The notes under the pieces were generated by a model. That model made no database searches. It was given only the letters and a program-made list of their open reading frames with translations, and was not told the DNA's origin. Positions 26,192-36,254 of a DNA stretch of 64,000 nucleotides are shown here, in pieces. The stretch lies in assembly GCA_963728285.1 (NCBI GenBank), contig CAVSJR010000001.1:806001-870000 (forward strand). Reading direction: 5' to 3'. Position 1 is the first letter of the stretch. Every line of letters begins with the position of its first letter. The position numbers and the translations under genes were made by a program. Source of the stretch: CAVSJR01 sp963728285 (GTDB lineage: Bacteria > Actinomycetota > UBA4738 > HRBIN12).

Positions 26192-27547
26192 TCAGCGGAG
26201 CGTCGAGGCGGGCACGCCCGCCGACCAACGCCTGCGGAGTCCGTCCTTGCGAGAGAGGTAGAGGTCCGGGAAGGAGTCGATTCGGGCGTCGGCCTCCTCC
26301 TGCGAATCGTTCGCGGCCTCGCGGACGAACGATGCGGTCCTCGCGAAGTACAGGCCGATCATGGCGTTGAGGGCGTCTCGCCAGGGAACCGCCTCCGCGT
26401 TGACGGCGATCATGAAGTCGTACACCGCGTCGATCCACAGCTCGATCGGGAACTCGAACGCGGCCGGGTTCGTCGTGCGGGCCGCGGCGGCGCGGACGCC
26501 CCCGAACGTGTCCGGCGACAGGGCGGTCCGCAGGACGGCATCGTCCTTGCGGACGCCGGTCGCGAACTTGTCGAGCAGCGCCTGCCGGTCGACCGGCACG
26601 TCGTCGGTTCCGGTCGTGTACGGAAAGCCGTAGATGGGCGGCAGCTCGATGCGGTCGACGTCGCGCCATCGATCGACGTAGCGCCCGGCGAGATCGAACA
26701 GCGTCCCGACGACCTGTCGAAACATCGGGCCGAGGTGCCCGGGGTCCTTCGCGTCGTGGATCTTGCTGCCGAGGCGGGCCTGACACACGCGGAAGTCACC
26801 GCGGGCGAGCGCCGACGTCGTCATCCAGATGTCGATGCCGAACCGGGCCACCTCCGTCGTCCACACGTCGTCCTGCTCCGCCCAATACGAGGCGAGGCGG
26901 CCGGAGAACCCGAAGTCGCCGCCGATGGGCTGGCGGATCCTCGTCCCGTACAGCGCCGCCGTCAGCGGGTAGGCGATCGAGTTGGTGATCGTGCCGTCGT
27001 TGCGGTGCCGGACGTAGAGCGGCGCCACGTGATCCCACCCGTAGCCGAGCACCGGACCGACGAGGTGCTCGACCCACGACGGCTGAATCGACCGGAGATC
27101 CGAGTCGAACGCCGCACAGGCCTTCGTGCCGAGGGCTCGCGCGAGGGTGAACAGCGGCCGCAGCGCGTTGCCCTTTCCGCGGGTGCCCTCCAGGCGCGTC
27201 GAGGCGCGAGCGGGAAACGGCGAGGTGCTCGGGATCAGCAGGAGGTCCTGGTCGACCGACGTGGTCGCGGTGAGGCCGACCTCCACGGAGCGGTCGGTCG
27301 AGCCGCTGTCGAGGATCACGATCGCCGAGCGGACGTCCGGGAAGTAGCGGCGCAAGCCCGTCTCGATCGAGCGGACGACGTGCCGGAGCGTGGCCTCGCT
27401 GTTGAAGCAGGGCACGCCGCAGATGATGTCCGCGCCGCGGAGCGCGTCGATCTGGGGCGACAGGTGCTGCGTCAGCTCGTCGATCGACGGCGCCGGCTCG
27501 TGCGCCGGATCATCATGCTCCTCGGGCCATGGCAGGTGATGCGTCAC
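26192..27547 (-). CDS. glycosyltransferase, GT-A fold
   Basis: This 451-residue enzyme has the GT2/GT81-like nucleotide-sugar domain: ADIICGVPCFNSEATLRHVV, AIVILDSGSTDRS, and the DxD motif in AAFDSDLRSIQPSW. GTRGKGNALRPLFTL and QPIGGDFGFSGRLASYW are also present. This layout resembles the glucosyl-3-phosphoglycerate and mannosylglycerate synthase group, but the donor and acceptor cannot be fixed. The C-terminal 130 residues are helical. It starts at GTG 27547 with GACAAT 7 nt upstream. It converges on the flippase-like gene. Confidence 0.83.
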   Translation of the reverse strand: MTHHLPWPEEHDDPAHEPAPSIDELTQHLSPQIDALRGADIICGVPCFNSEATLRHVVRSIETGLRRYFPDVRSAIVILDSGSTDRSVEVGLTATTSVDQDLLLIPSTSPFPARASTRLEGTRGKGNALRPLFTLARALGTKACAAFDSDLRSIQPSWVEHLVGPVLGYGWDHVAPLYVRHRNDGTITNSIAYPLTAALYGTRIRQPIGGDFGFSGRLASYWAEQDDVWTTEVARFGIDIWMTTSALARGDFRVCQARLGSKIHDAKDPGHLGPMFRQVVGTLFDLAGRYVDRWRDVDRIELPPIYGFPYTTGTDDVPVDRQALLDKFATGVRKDDAVLRTALSPDTFGGVRAAAARTTNPAAFEFPIELWIDAVYDFMIAVNAEAVPWRDALNAMIGLYFARTASFVREAANDSQEEADARIDSFPDLYLSRKDGLRRRWSAGVPASTLR

Positions 27548-27560
27548 GGGGCCGATTGTC

Positions 27561-28037
27561 TCAGACCTCGGGCCGCATCCTTTGCAGCGCCAACGACACC
27601 GCCTCCGCCGCGCTCGATGCGCGCACGATCGCCTCGACCGGCCCCCCGCGCTTCGCGAGTTGCCACGTGTCGAGCCCGATGACCGGCGTGCCGATGCGCA
27701 GGGCGAAGGCGATCTCCGAGAGGGTCCCGAACTCGCCTCCGACGGCGATGACGGCGTCGGCGCCGCGCACGACGAGCGCGTTGCGCGCCTCGCCGAGGCC
27801 CGTGGGGATCGCGACCGTCAGGTGAGGCCCGGCCGAACCGCGGTCGTCCCCCGGAAGGATGCCGACGGAGATGCCCCCCTCCGACCGGGCCCCGCGGGCG
27901 GCCGCATCCATGACGCCGCCCAGGCCGCCGCAGACGAGCACGGCGCCCGCCCGCCCGAGCAGCCGTCCGACCTCCTCCGCCTGGTCGATCTCCCTGGGTG
28001 ACGCGTCTCCGGCCCCGACCACGGCGATGTACGGCAT
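27561..28037 (-). CDS. LOG/DprA-like Rossmann protein (TIGR00725-like)
   Basis: This 158-residue protein has the Rossmann start MPYIAVVGAGDASPREIDQA, the phosphate-binding LVCGGLGGVMDAAARGA and AVGGEFGTLSEIAFAL. These are the two glycine-rich motifs of the TIGR00725/LOG superfamily. Some relatives release cytokinin-like bases from nucleotides; the lysine decarboxylase name given to some is misleading, and the PGGxGTxxE active site reads VGGEFGTLSE here. ATG 28037 has GGTGAG 5 nt upstream; GTG 28046 is possible. It starts 23 nt after the helicase stop and is probably cotranscribed. Confidence 0.82.
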   Translation of the reverse strand: MPYIAVVGAGDASPREIDQAEEVGRLLGRAGAVLVCGGLGGVMDAAARGARSEGGISVGILPGDDRGSAGPHLTVAIPTGLGEARNALVVRGADAVIAVGGEFGTLSEIAFALRIGTPVIGLDTWQLAKRGGPVEAIVRASSAAEAVSLALQRMRPEV

Positions 28038-28059
28038 GCCGCTCACCGCCGTCGGGCTC

Positions 28060-30343
28060 TCATCCCCAGGCCCGTCCGAGGATCGCCGAGAGCAGCGCGA
28101 CGGCGCCGGCCTTGTCGAGTGGCTCGTTCCCGTTGCCGCACTTCGGGGACTGGATGCATGACGGACAGCCGTGGCCGCAGGGGCATCCCCGCACCGCCTC
28201 CAGCGTCGCCTCGAGGAGGCGCGGCGCGGCCTCGAAGCCCCGCTCCGCGATCCCGGCGCCGCCCGGATACCCGTCGTAGACGAAGATGGCGCACGTCCCC
28301 GTGTCGGGATGCAGCGCGGTGGACACGCCGCCCACGTCCCACCGATCGCAGGTAGCGACGAGCGGGAGGAGGCCGATCGCCGCGTGCTCGGCCGCGTGGG
28401 CCGCCCCCGGCAGCACGCTGGAACGGATCGCCGCGCGCTCGATCACGTCCTGCGGTATCGACCACCAGACCGCCCGAGTCTCGAGCGTCTGCGGCGGGAG
28501 GGCGAGCGGGACCACATCGGTCGTCTCGCCGGTCGCGACGAGCTTGCGGACGTAGGCGACGACCTGGTTCGTGACGCGGACGACGCCGAAGCTCACCGGG
28601 ACGTCGCCGGTGCGGGACTCGCGGAGCGTCCGAACGACGGCGATGTCGGTCACATCGCGCGATTGCGTGTAGAAGTCGGGATCGGCTCGCTGGACGATCG
28701 CCGCCCGACCGACGAGGTCGAGCTCCGTGACGACGAACTGCTCGCCCTGGTGGAGATAGACCGCTCCGGGATGCACCTGGCCGTATGCGCGTGCCTCGTC
28801 GATCGTCCCGAGCAGCTCGCCCGTCTCCGAGATCACGATCCTGAAGACGTGGCCGGACGCCGACCGGATGTCGACGCGAGCGTGCGGGGACTCGTGGCCG
28901 CGCTCATGGAGCGTTCCCGCCCGGCGAACGAGCGCCCCCCGATCGATCAGCCGTTCGGCGGCATCGGCGCCCGGCGGACCGAAGAAGCGCGAGACGTCCT
29001 CGTCGGCGATCGGCAGCTCGCGCGCCGCGCACGCGAGATGGGGCTCCATCACGTAGGGGTTCGTCGGATCGATCACGGCATCCTCCGGTGGGCGGTCGAA
29101 GAGATCGCTCGGATGGGCGACGAGGTACTGGTCGAGCGGATCGTCCTGGGCCACGAGGATCGCGAGCGAGCCGTCGCTGCGCCGTCCGGCGCGCCCCGCC
29201 TGCTGCCACATCGACGCGCGCGTCCCCGGGTAGCCGACCAGGATCGCCGCGTCCAGCGAGCCGATGTCGATGCCGAGCTCGAGCGCGTTCGTGGCGGCGA
29301 CGGCCACGAGCTGTCCCTCGGAGAGTGCGCGCTCGAGTGCGCGACGCTCCTCCGGAAGGTAGCCGGCTCGATAGGACTTGATCCGATCGCGGAGATCACC
29401 GGGGACGCCGAAGCGGGCGAACTGCGCGAGCAGCTCCGCCGCGCGCCGCGACCGCGTGAATCCGATCGATCGCACGCCGCGACCGGCCAGCCTGGCCATC
29501 AGATCCGCGGATTCCGCCAACGCGCTCCGGCGCTCGCCCGACTCCTCGTCGACCATCGGAGGGTTCCAGAGCACGAACAGCTTCTCGCCCCTCGGGGTCG
29601 CATCCTCGGTGACCGTGGAGAACGGCACTCCAACGAGCCGCTCGGCGAGCTCCGCGGGGTTTCCGATCGTGGCGGAGGCGAGGACGAACCGCGGGTCGCC
29701 CCCGTAGTGGGCGACGATCCTGCGCAGCCGCCTCAGCACCATGGCGACGTGCGATCCGAAGACGCCCCGCGCGACGTGCGCCTCGTCCACGACGACCAGC
29801 GAGAGCCGGAGCAGGAAGTCCGACCAGCGCTGATGGTCGAGCAGGATGGAGGCGTGCAGCATGTCCGGGTTCGTCATGACGAGGTTCGCGTTCCGGCGGA
29901 TCAGGGGACGCTCGGGCCTCGGGGTATCCCCGTCGTAGACGGCGGCCCGCACCTGCGGGAGGCGCAGCGAGCGCACCTGCCGCAGTTGGTCGCGGGCGAG
30001 CGCCTTGGTGGGGAAGAGGTACAGGGCCGTGGCCTTGGAGCCCTCGACGCGCGCTCGAGGCGAACGCGAGGTTGCCCACGAGCGTCTTGCCCGAGGCGGT
30101 TCCGGTCGCGACGATCACGTCGTGGCCGGCTCGGACCCGCCTGAGCGCATCCGCTTGATGCGGATACAGGCCCTCGATGCCGAGGAGGCCGAGCCGGTCC
30201 ACCAGCAGCTCGGGCAGGTCCGGAGGGAACGGCTGGATGTGGGCGGGGACGCGATGGAGCGTCCGCACGCTGGTGAGCGACCCGGCCCGCCCCTCATCGT
30301 CGGCGATCGCTTCGAGGAACGCATTCGGATCCACATCGGGCAT
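28060..30343 (-). CDS. DEAD/DEAH-box helicase with C-terminal DUF1998-like zinc domain (frame broken)
   Basis: This is a superfamily 2 helicase of about 760 residues. The N-terminus holds GLYPHQADALRRVRAGHDVI and Walker A TGTASGKT. After a +1 shift at about 30050 the frame continues as VEGSKATALYLFPTKALARD, DEAH box VVVDEAHVARG, motif III SATIG, IGFTRSRRAAELLA and motif VI GRAGR. The C-terminal part ends with the four-Cys cluster CPCGHGCPSCIQSPKCGNGN, typical of the YprA/MrfA-like group that acts in DNA repair. The total is 2284 nt (3n+1). The catalytic motifs are all intact. Confidence 0.9.
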
Positions 30344-30397
30344 CGTACCGGCCGCTCCGGATACGGCGGCCGCCACGACGGAGCGGCGGGGCGCTCG

Positions 30398-31763
30398 CTA
30401 CTCGTTCATCTCCCCGTACGGCGTACGAAAGCCGTCGCGCAGCAGTGCGCGCACCCGGCCTCGATCGCCGAGGAGCACGCCGACGGCGAGCACGATGTAC
30501 AGGACCCCGACGCCGATGCGCTCGACCGCGTGCAACGACTCCGGAACCAGCGCCCCGAGGATGAACTGAGCCCAGAAGAGGCCGAACAGCGCGAGGGCCT
30601 CCCGGTTCGAGAGCGAGAGGCTCGACAGGACGGCCACGGCGAACAGCGACTGCGCCGCCGTGAGGAAGAGCTCCTCTCGCTGGAGCGGGCCGATCGGCAG
30701 CCCGTGAAAGGCTGGCCGACGAGATCGCGAAGACGATCGGGAGCGTGCCGACGAGCAGCGTCCACTGGTTCACCTTCGAGGAGACGAGCGTCCCCAGGCC
30801 CGCGTCGGTGTTCAGGCGCCACGCGTAGAGGCCCGCGACCAGGAGCTCCGGCGCCTCCGAGGCGAGCGGGGCGAGCCACTGCACGAGCACGAAGGAGCTG
30901 ATGCCGACGGTCTCCCCCGTCGCGACGAGCGCCTCGGCGAAGGGCTCCGCGCACAGCAGGATCACCGCCGCGGCGAACAGGAACATGACGACCACGGCCG
31001 ACCGCCGCCCCGGCGTCGGGAAGGTGCCGACATATCTCGCCGGGCCGACCAGATGCGGCTCCTCGGCCGGCGCCTTTGAGAGCCGCACCGTGTAGGCCAC
31101 GAAGATCGCGACGAGCACGGCCGCGTCGAACAGCGTGATCGAATGCTTGAGCGGCAGCGTGAGGGAGTAGACGGTGGCGAGGGCCAGATAGGAGATCTCC
31201 ACCGCGTGCGACCGCTGGAGGACGATGCCCTCGCCCGTCTGCGCCTCGAGCGCCCGCGCGTCGTGCGCCGACAGCGGGCGCTTGTCCTGCGACCGGCGGA
31301 GCGTCCGGACGCGATACCAGGTGATGAACACGACCATCGACCACCCGACGCCGATCAGCAGCCGGTTCGCGCCCGTCATGTTCGCCAGCGCGAGGGAGCA
31401 GCGCGGTCGTCCACGGGAACGCCGGCGGGCCCACACGCCGCCCCGAACTGCTGGACCGCGTTCCCCGCCTTCGCGGCGAAGACCAGGTCGACGGCGTACT
31501 CGGGGAGCACCGCGATGAAGGCCAGGACGGCGATCGCGAGCCCGGCGGAGATGTCGAGCTGCGCGACCTCCGCCGCCCAGGACAGCATGAACGCCGCCCC
31601 GACGATGGCGAGGCCGAAGATCAGCGCCTCGAGCGGATGCGGCGAGCTCGGGATGCACGACGCGCACGGCGACGCCGGGCGCCACCGCGGCGACGGCCAT
31701 GGCCAGCGACAGCTGCTGCCGTCTCGGGTGGACGTCTCGCAGGTCGTAGTTGTTGCCGGTCAT
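30398..31763 (-). CDS. sodium/calcium exchanger-family membrane protein (several frame breaks)
   Basis: This cation antiporter of the CaCA type has two Na_Ca_ex halves. The first shows IAVLAFIAVLPEYAVDLVFA and ALANMTGANRLLIGVGWS. The second shows WLAPLASEAPELLVAGLYAW and FHGLPIGPLQREELFLTAAQ to the stop at 30398. Four extra bases break the frame: near 31646, two between 31400 and 31440, and near 30715. All are +1, and the last looks like GGCC for GCC. Repaired length is about 454 residues. GAGGA lies 5 nt before ATG 31763, with TAGGCT further upstream. The transported ion cannot be fixed. Confidence 0.8.
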
Positions 31764-31836
31764 CGGTTCCTCGGGCCGGATCGGCGGAGCCTAGCAGAGC
31801 GTTCGGATGCCCTCCGGGCGAGGGGCGGCGAGGACC

Positions 31837-32785
31837 TCAGCGCTCGCCGGCCGTCGGGCTCGGCGGCATGTTCTTCCTCGCGACGATGCGCGTCCTTCTC
31901 CATGTCGGCGTAGAGCCGCGACTCGTTCGAGAGGTTCACGACGCTCTGGTCGCCCTCCATGCCGATCGAGCCGGGCACCACCATGTTCTGCACCTTCTTC
32001 GGGTCGAATTGCGACGCCTCGAACCCGAAGGAGAGGAGCTCGGCCAGCGACAGATCGGTCTGGATGTTCCTCTCGCCGACGCCGATCCAGTCGAAGAGCC
32101 GGCTCGGATCCTCGGCGAACTCCCGACGGAACTGCTCCAGCGCGGCCAGGAGCACACGGCCCTGGTTCTCGGAACGCGCGAAATCACCCTCGCCGAAGCT
32201 GTGCCGGTCTCGCGCGAAGGCCAACACGTCGTAGCCCTTGAGGTCGTAGGTTCCCGGCGAGAAGTCGCTCTTGGAATAGCGGTCGTGCATGGAGAACGGG
32301 ACATCCAGCGTCAACCGACCGATCTCGTCCACCGCGTCCTTGACGCCCGTGAACGATGTCAGCACCCAGTAGTCCAGGCGGATGCCCGTCAGGTTCTCGA
32401 CGGTCTGCACCATGCAGTCGGGCCCGCCCTCGGCGAGCGCGTTGTTGATCTTGCCCGTGCCCGCGCACGGGCTGTTCACCCACGAGTCGCGGGGGAACCC
32501 GAGGATCGACGCCCGGTTCTTCTTCGGGTTGATCCCGATGATGTGGATCGAGTCGCCGAGGCCCCGGGCGATGGCCGCATCGTTGTCCATGCGCGAGTCG
32601 CTGCCGATCGCCAGGACGAAGACGGGCTTGCCCTCGGTCAGCAGTGGTGTGTAGCTGGCATGAGCCTTGCCGATCGCGAGCAGCGGGGCGGCGGCCGCCG
32701 CCTCGGGCGCCGGGGATGTGCCGAGCGTCGCCCCCGCGATCCACGCGAGGATCCCCGCGGCCAGCAGCGCGGCCCGCCTCCTCAC
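31837..32785 (-). CDS. LytR-CpsA-Psr family protein (frame broken near the end)
   Basis: LCP proteins attach glycopolymers to peptidoglycan from undecaprenyl carriers. This one has an N-terminal anchor (AALLAAGILAWIAGATLG), then FVLAIGSDSRMDNDAA, the arginine motif in ASILGFPRDSWVN and GKINNALAEGGPDCMVQTVE. These are the phosphate-binding landmarks of the family. Near 31888 one extra base shifts the frame; the natural end IVARKNMPPSPTAGER stops at 31837-31839. Staying in frame instead gives 40 more Arg-rich residues with low third-position GC. GTG 32785 overlaps the stop of the upstream gene (GTGA). Confidence 0.85.
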
Positions 32786-33489
32786 GGCGTCGCCCCGGCA
32801 GCGGGGGACTCCGCGGCCTTCGCCTGCTTGGCCGGGTGGTCGTCGCGCCGGACGTCGAACGAGGTGATCCGCCACCCCTTGGAGGTGGGCTGCAGGAAGT
32901 AGGTCCCCGAGCTGAACAGCTTCGTCACGGCCCCGTCCTCGGCGACGGCGTTCGCGGAGAACACGACGTCCGCCGAGTAGACGGCCGGCTTGTCGCGCTC
33001 GTCGAAGAGGATCTTGACGTCGAGCTTGCCCTTGTCCGGAGCGATCGCCGTGAACGATTCCCCCGCGTCCCGTCCGGCGGTGAGATCGTCGGTCGCCCGC
33101 CTGGCCGCCGTCGCGGCCTTCGGCTCGAAGAAGGTCCAGACGGCGTCGTAGGTGCCCGAGCTCCAGTTCTCCGGGTCGAGGAACGCGGCCGCGTAGAGGC
33201 CGCTCATCGTCTCGGCGACGTTCGTCGCCGCCTGCTTGGCGGGGCCGCGGAGCTTCTTCACCGGCGTCTCGCTTGTCGGCACCGCGACGGCGGCGTCGAC
33301 GCTGAAGTCGAACGGCGGCGTGGCCGCGCTGGTCGTCGCGACCCCGCCGGAGTTCTCGGGGGTTTCGTCGGACCCCCCGGAGAACAGGACGTATGCGCCC
33401 ACGGCGATCGCGATGATGATGAGTGGGGCGATCACGACGGCGGGCGTGAGCCGCTTCTTGGACTCAGCGCGATGCTTGCCCTCGGTCAA
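32782..33489 (-). CDS. single-pass membrane protein of unknown function
   Basis: This 235-residue protein has a basic N-terminus (LTEGKHRAESKKRL), one transmembrane helix (PAVVIAPLIIIAIAVGAYVL) and an extracytoplasmic domain of about 180 residues ending SFDVRRDDHPAKQ. I do not recognise the domain; its length and helix-strand mix recall NTF2-like folds, which is only an impression. It overlaps the LCP gene by GTGA, so the two are translated together, and a role in wall glycopolymer attachment is a reasonable guess. TTG 33489 is the only start near the helix; TACGCT lies 10 nt before it. Confidence 0.72.
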   Translation of the reverse strand: MTEGKHRAESKKRLTPAVVIAPLIIIAIAVGAYVLFSGGSDETPENSGGVATTSAATPPFDFSVDAAVAVPTSETPVKKLRGPAKQAATNVAETMSGLYAAAFLDPENWSSGTYDAVWTFFEPKAATAARRATDDLTAGRDAGESFTAIAPDKGKLDVKILFDERDKPAVYSADVVFSANAVAEDGAVTKLFSSGTYFLQPTSKGWRITSFDVRRDDHPAKQAKAAESPAAGATP

Positions 33490-33625
33490 AACGCGCTGAA
33501 GCGTACCCGCCGCTCCCGGCGGCAGCAACCGCCGTGTGCGCGTTCCCGACCCGGAGCGAGTCTCCGGATAGGATGGGACCCGGTTTCGAGGCGTGCCGGG
33601 AAGACTGGTCGGCGGGGAGGTTCGC

Positions 33626-34980
33626 ATGTCGCATCGCGTCGACCCCGGTTCCGAGGGTTCCGCTGCGTGCCACGTGGTCCCGCTCCGATCGCACGCTGGC
33701 GCGCGTGATCCAGCCGCTCCAAGCGTTCCTCGACACCGAGGCCTCCGGCGGGATCCTGCTCCTGCTCGCCGCCGCCGCCGCCCTCGTCGTGGGCCAACTC
33801 GCCGTGGCGAGCGTCCTACGAGGCGCTGTGGACGACGACCCTTCGCATCGACCTGGGCGGATTCGGCGTCGCCGAGGATCTCCGCCACTGGGTGAGCGAC
33901 GGGCTCATGGCGCTGTTCTTCTTCGTCGTCGGCCTCGAGATCAAGCGCGAGCTGACGACCGGGGAGCTGCGCTCGCCGAGGTCGGTCGCCCTCCCGGCCG
34001 TCGCCGCGCTCGGCGGGATGGTGGTCCCCGCCGCGATCTATCTCGCGTTGAACGCCGGCGGCGAGGGAGCCGCCGGATGGGGGATCCCGATGGCGACCGA
34101 TATCGCCTTCGCCGTGGGGGTGCTCACGCTGGCGGCGAGGCACGCGCCCTCCGGGCTGAAGCCGTTCCTCCTCACGCTCGCCATCGTGGACGACATCGGG
34201 GCGATCATCGTCATCGCGATCTTCTACACGGCCGACATCGATTGGGCCGCGCTCGCCGTCGCCGCGGGGATCGTGGTCGTCATCGTCGGCCTCCAGCGAA
34301 GTCACGTTCGGTTCCTGCCGATCTACGTCGCCCTCGGGGCCGCCGTGTGGCTCGCGACCTACGAGTCCGGCGTCCACGCCACGATCGCCGGGGTGGTCCT
34401 CGGGCTGCTCACACCGTCGGTCCCCTTCCAGCGGCCGGACGCCGTGAGCCGGGAGGCGCATCGGGTGGCGGACGAGACGCTGGATCATCCGGACCCGCCC
34501 GACGCCGACGCCGCTCAATGGCTCCTGCTCGCGTCGCTCTCCCGGGAGACGGTCTCCAGCCTCGCGCGACTGGAGGCGCTGCTGCACCCGTGGACGAGCT
34601 TCGTCGTCGTTCCGCTCTTCGCCCTCGCGAACGCCGGCGTCTACCTGTCCGGGGGGACGCTCCGCGAGGCCGTGACGAGCCCCATCTCGCTCGGCGTGAT
34701 CCTCGGGCTCGTCGTGGGAAAGACGGTCGGGATCACCGGCGCGAGCTGGATCGCGATCCGCACCGGCATCGGTGCGCTCCCCGCGGGCGTGAGGTGGTCG
34801 CAGCTGGCCGGAGCCGCGATCGTCGCCGGCATCGGCTTCACGGTTTCCCTGCTGGTCGCCGGCCTCGCCTTCGGCGAGGGGCCGCGGCTGGACATCGCGA
34901 AGGCGGGCATCCTCATGGCATCCACGCTCGCAGGCGTGGGGGGATATCTGGTGATCTCGCGGACGTCCGCCTCGCGCTGA
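33626..34980 (+). CDS. nhaA: Na+/H+ antiporter NhaA (two frame breaks)
   Basis: This secondary antiporter expels Na+ in exchange for H+. The N-terminus RVIQPLQAFLDTEASGGILL and, one base on, WANSPWRASYEALW and GLMALFFFVVGLEIKRELTT are classic NhaA. The ion-binding pair of aspartates lies in LTLAIVDDIGAIIVIAIFY, and AMATDIAFA appears as GIPMATDIAFAVGVL. ATG 33626 with GGAGG 5 nt upstream is the best start. Extra bases near 33665-33677 and at about 33790 shift the frame by +1 each time (total 3n+2). Repaired length is about 450 residues, slightly longer than usual NhaA. It converges on the pyruvate-kinase-like gene. Confidence 0.9.
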
Positions 34981-35043
34981 CGGAATCCGGACGTGACGGG
35001 AGGGAGGCGTTCTCAGGGGAGGAGCAGGGGGGCCGCGAGCGAC

Positions 35044-36090
35044 CTACTGGATCGACAGCAGGGGCGAGGCGGCGGGCTGGGAGACCGGCCGGTCCTCCTC
35101 CAGCAGGTGACCCATGTTGGCCCGATCGAAGGCATCGATCGCCGTCTGGATCATCTCCGCTGCGCCGACCGGGTCGATTCCGATCGCCGTCTCCGCCGCG
35201 AGGACGAGCCCGTGGACGCCGTCGAGCAGCGTGTTGGCGATGTCGTTGGCCTCCGCGATGGTGGGTCGGCGGTTCGTGACCATGGACTCGAGCAGGTTCG
35301 TCGCGACGTAGAGGGGGGTGTTCCAGCGGTTGGCTCGGCGCACGATCGCCTTCTGGTAGTAGGGGACGTGCTGAAGGGGGACCTCCCGAGACAGGTCGCC
35401 CCGGTCGATGATCACGGCGTCCGAGGTCTCGATGATGCCGTCCATGTTCCGCACGCCGCTCCGGCTCTCGATCTTGGAGATGATCGTCGAGTTCTGCGGG
35501 ATCAACTCCCTGAGGGTCGCGACGTCCTGGCCGCTGCTCGCGAACGAGAGGCAGTAGTGGCGGATCGCCTTTCGCACGCCGATCTCGATCGCGCCCATGT
35601 CCTTGGCCGTGAGCGCCGGGAGCGGGGGGGCCGGGTCGACGGAGACCGCCTTGTTGGAACCGATCCTTCCGCCTTGCTCCACGACCGCCGTCGCCGTCAG
35701 CTCGCCGACTCCGGTCACCCGGAGCACCACGCCGTGAAAGTCGATGCTCACGAGGCTTCCGACCTCAAGGCTCTCGAACATCGAGCGAGGACGCAGGGTC
35801 AACTGCTCGGCGCTGCCGTGGACCTCCTCGGCGGTGAGGATGACCTTGGTGCCCCCTCGAAGGATGAGCTCCGAGGCGACGACGCCGCAGCGGACCTGGG
35901 CGCCCTCGGTGTCGAGGCTGATCGGGACGGAGGCGTGCCGGCGCACGTAGTCGATCGTCGGCTCGACCTGCTCGAGCGGCGTGTGCGAAAGGTTGATCCT
36001 GAACAGGTCCACCCCACGCTCCTCGAGCCTCCGGATGATGTCTCCATCCAGCGAAGCCGGTCCGAGCGTGCAGATGACCTTGATCTTCAT
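35044..36090 (-). CDS. short pyruvate kinase-like protein
   Basis: This 348-residue protein has the pyruvate kinase barrel: MKIKVICTLGPASLDGDIIR, RINLSHTPLEQ, ISLDTEGAQVR, TIISKIESRSGVRNMDGII, IIDRGDLSREVPL and NRRPTIAEANDIANTLLDGV. It lacks the C-terminal domain of normal enzymes (about 470 residues). Several positions differ from the consensus: DTKGPEIR is DTEGAQVR and ARGDLG is DRGDLS. Activity as a glycolytic kinase is therefore uncertain. It is divergent from a sulfotransferase. ATG 36090 follows TATGAT by 6 nt, so it is leaderless. Confidence 0.83.
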   Translation of the reverse strand: MKIKVICTLGPASLDGDIIRRLEERGVDLFRINLSHTPLEQVEPTIDYVRRHASVPISLDTEGAQVRCGVVASELILRGGTKVILTAEEVHGSAEQLTLRPRSMFESLEVGSLVSIDFHGVVLRVTGVGELTATAVVEQGGRIGSNKAVSVDPAPPLPALTAKDMGAIEIGVRKAIRHYCLSFASSGQDVATLRELIPQNSTIISKIESRSGVRNMDGIIETSDAVIIDRGDLSREVPLQHVPYYQKAIVRRANRWNTPLYVATNLLESMVTNRRPTIAEANDIANTLLDGVHGLVLAAETAIGIDPVGAAEMIQTAIDAFDRANMGHLLEEDRPVSQPAASPLLSIQ

Positions 36091-36096
36091 CCGCGT

Positions 36097-36102
36097 ATCA
36101 TA
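36097..36102 (-). promoter_or_regulatory. -10 box TATGAT of the pyruvate-kinase-like gene (leaderless)
   Basis: The reverse strand reads TATGAT, 6 nt, then ATG 36090. Confidence 0.55.
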
Positions 36103-36254
36103 GCCGGGCGGTTTTCCAAGCAGATATCGGTCGAAGGGCCATGGATCCCGGTCCGAACGTCGGAGCGGGATTCGGTCCAGCCGAAGCCGAACCACCATCG
36201 CGGATCGTCCACCACCAGCCCGATCCCCGGGAGTTGTGCGAGGGAGTTGTGCCA

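Noticed and set aside
31760..31836. The longer LCP reading frame ending at 31760 with an ATGA overlap to the exchanger
   Set aside because: The extension has low third-position GC and an Arg-rich sequence. The alternative frame ends naturally at 31837, and the exchanger has its own GAGGA site and TAGGCT box.
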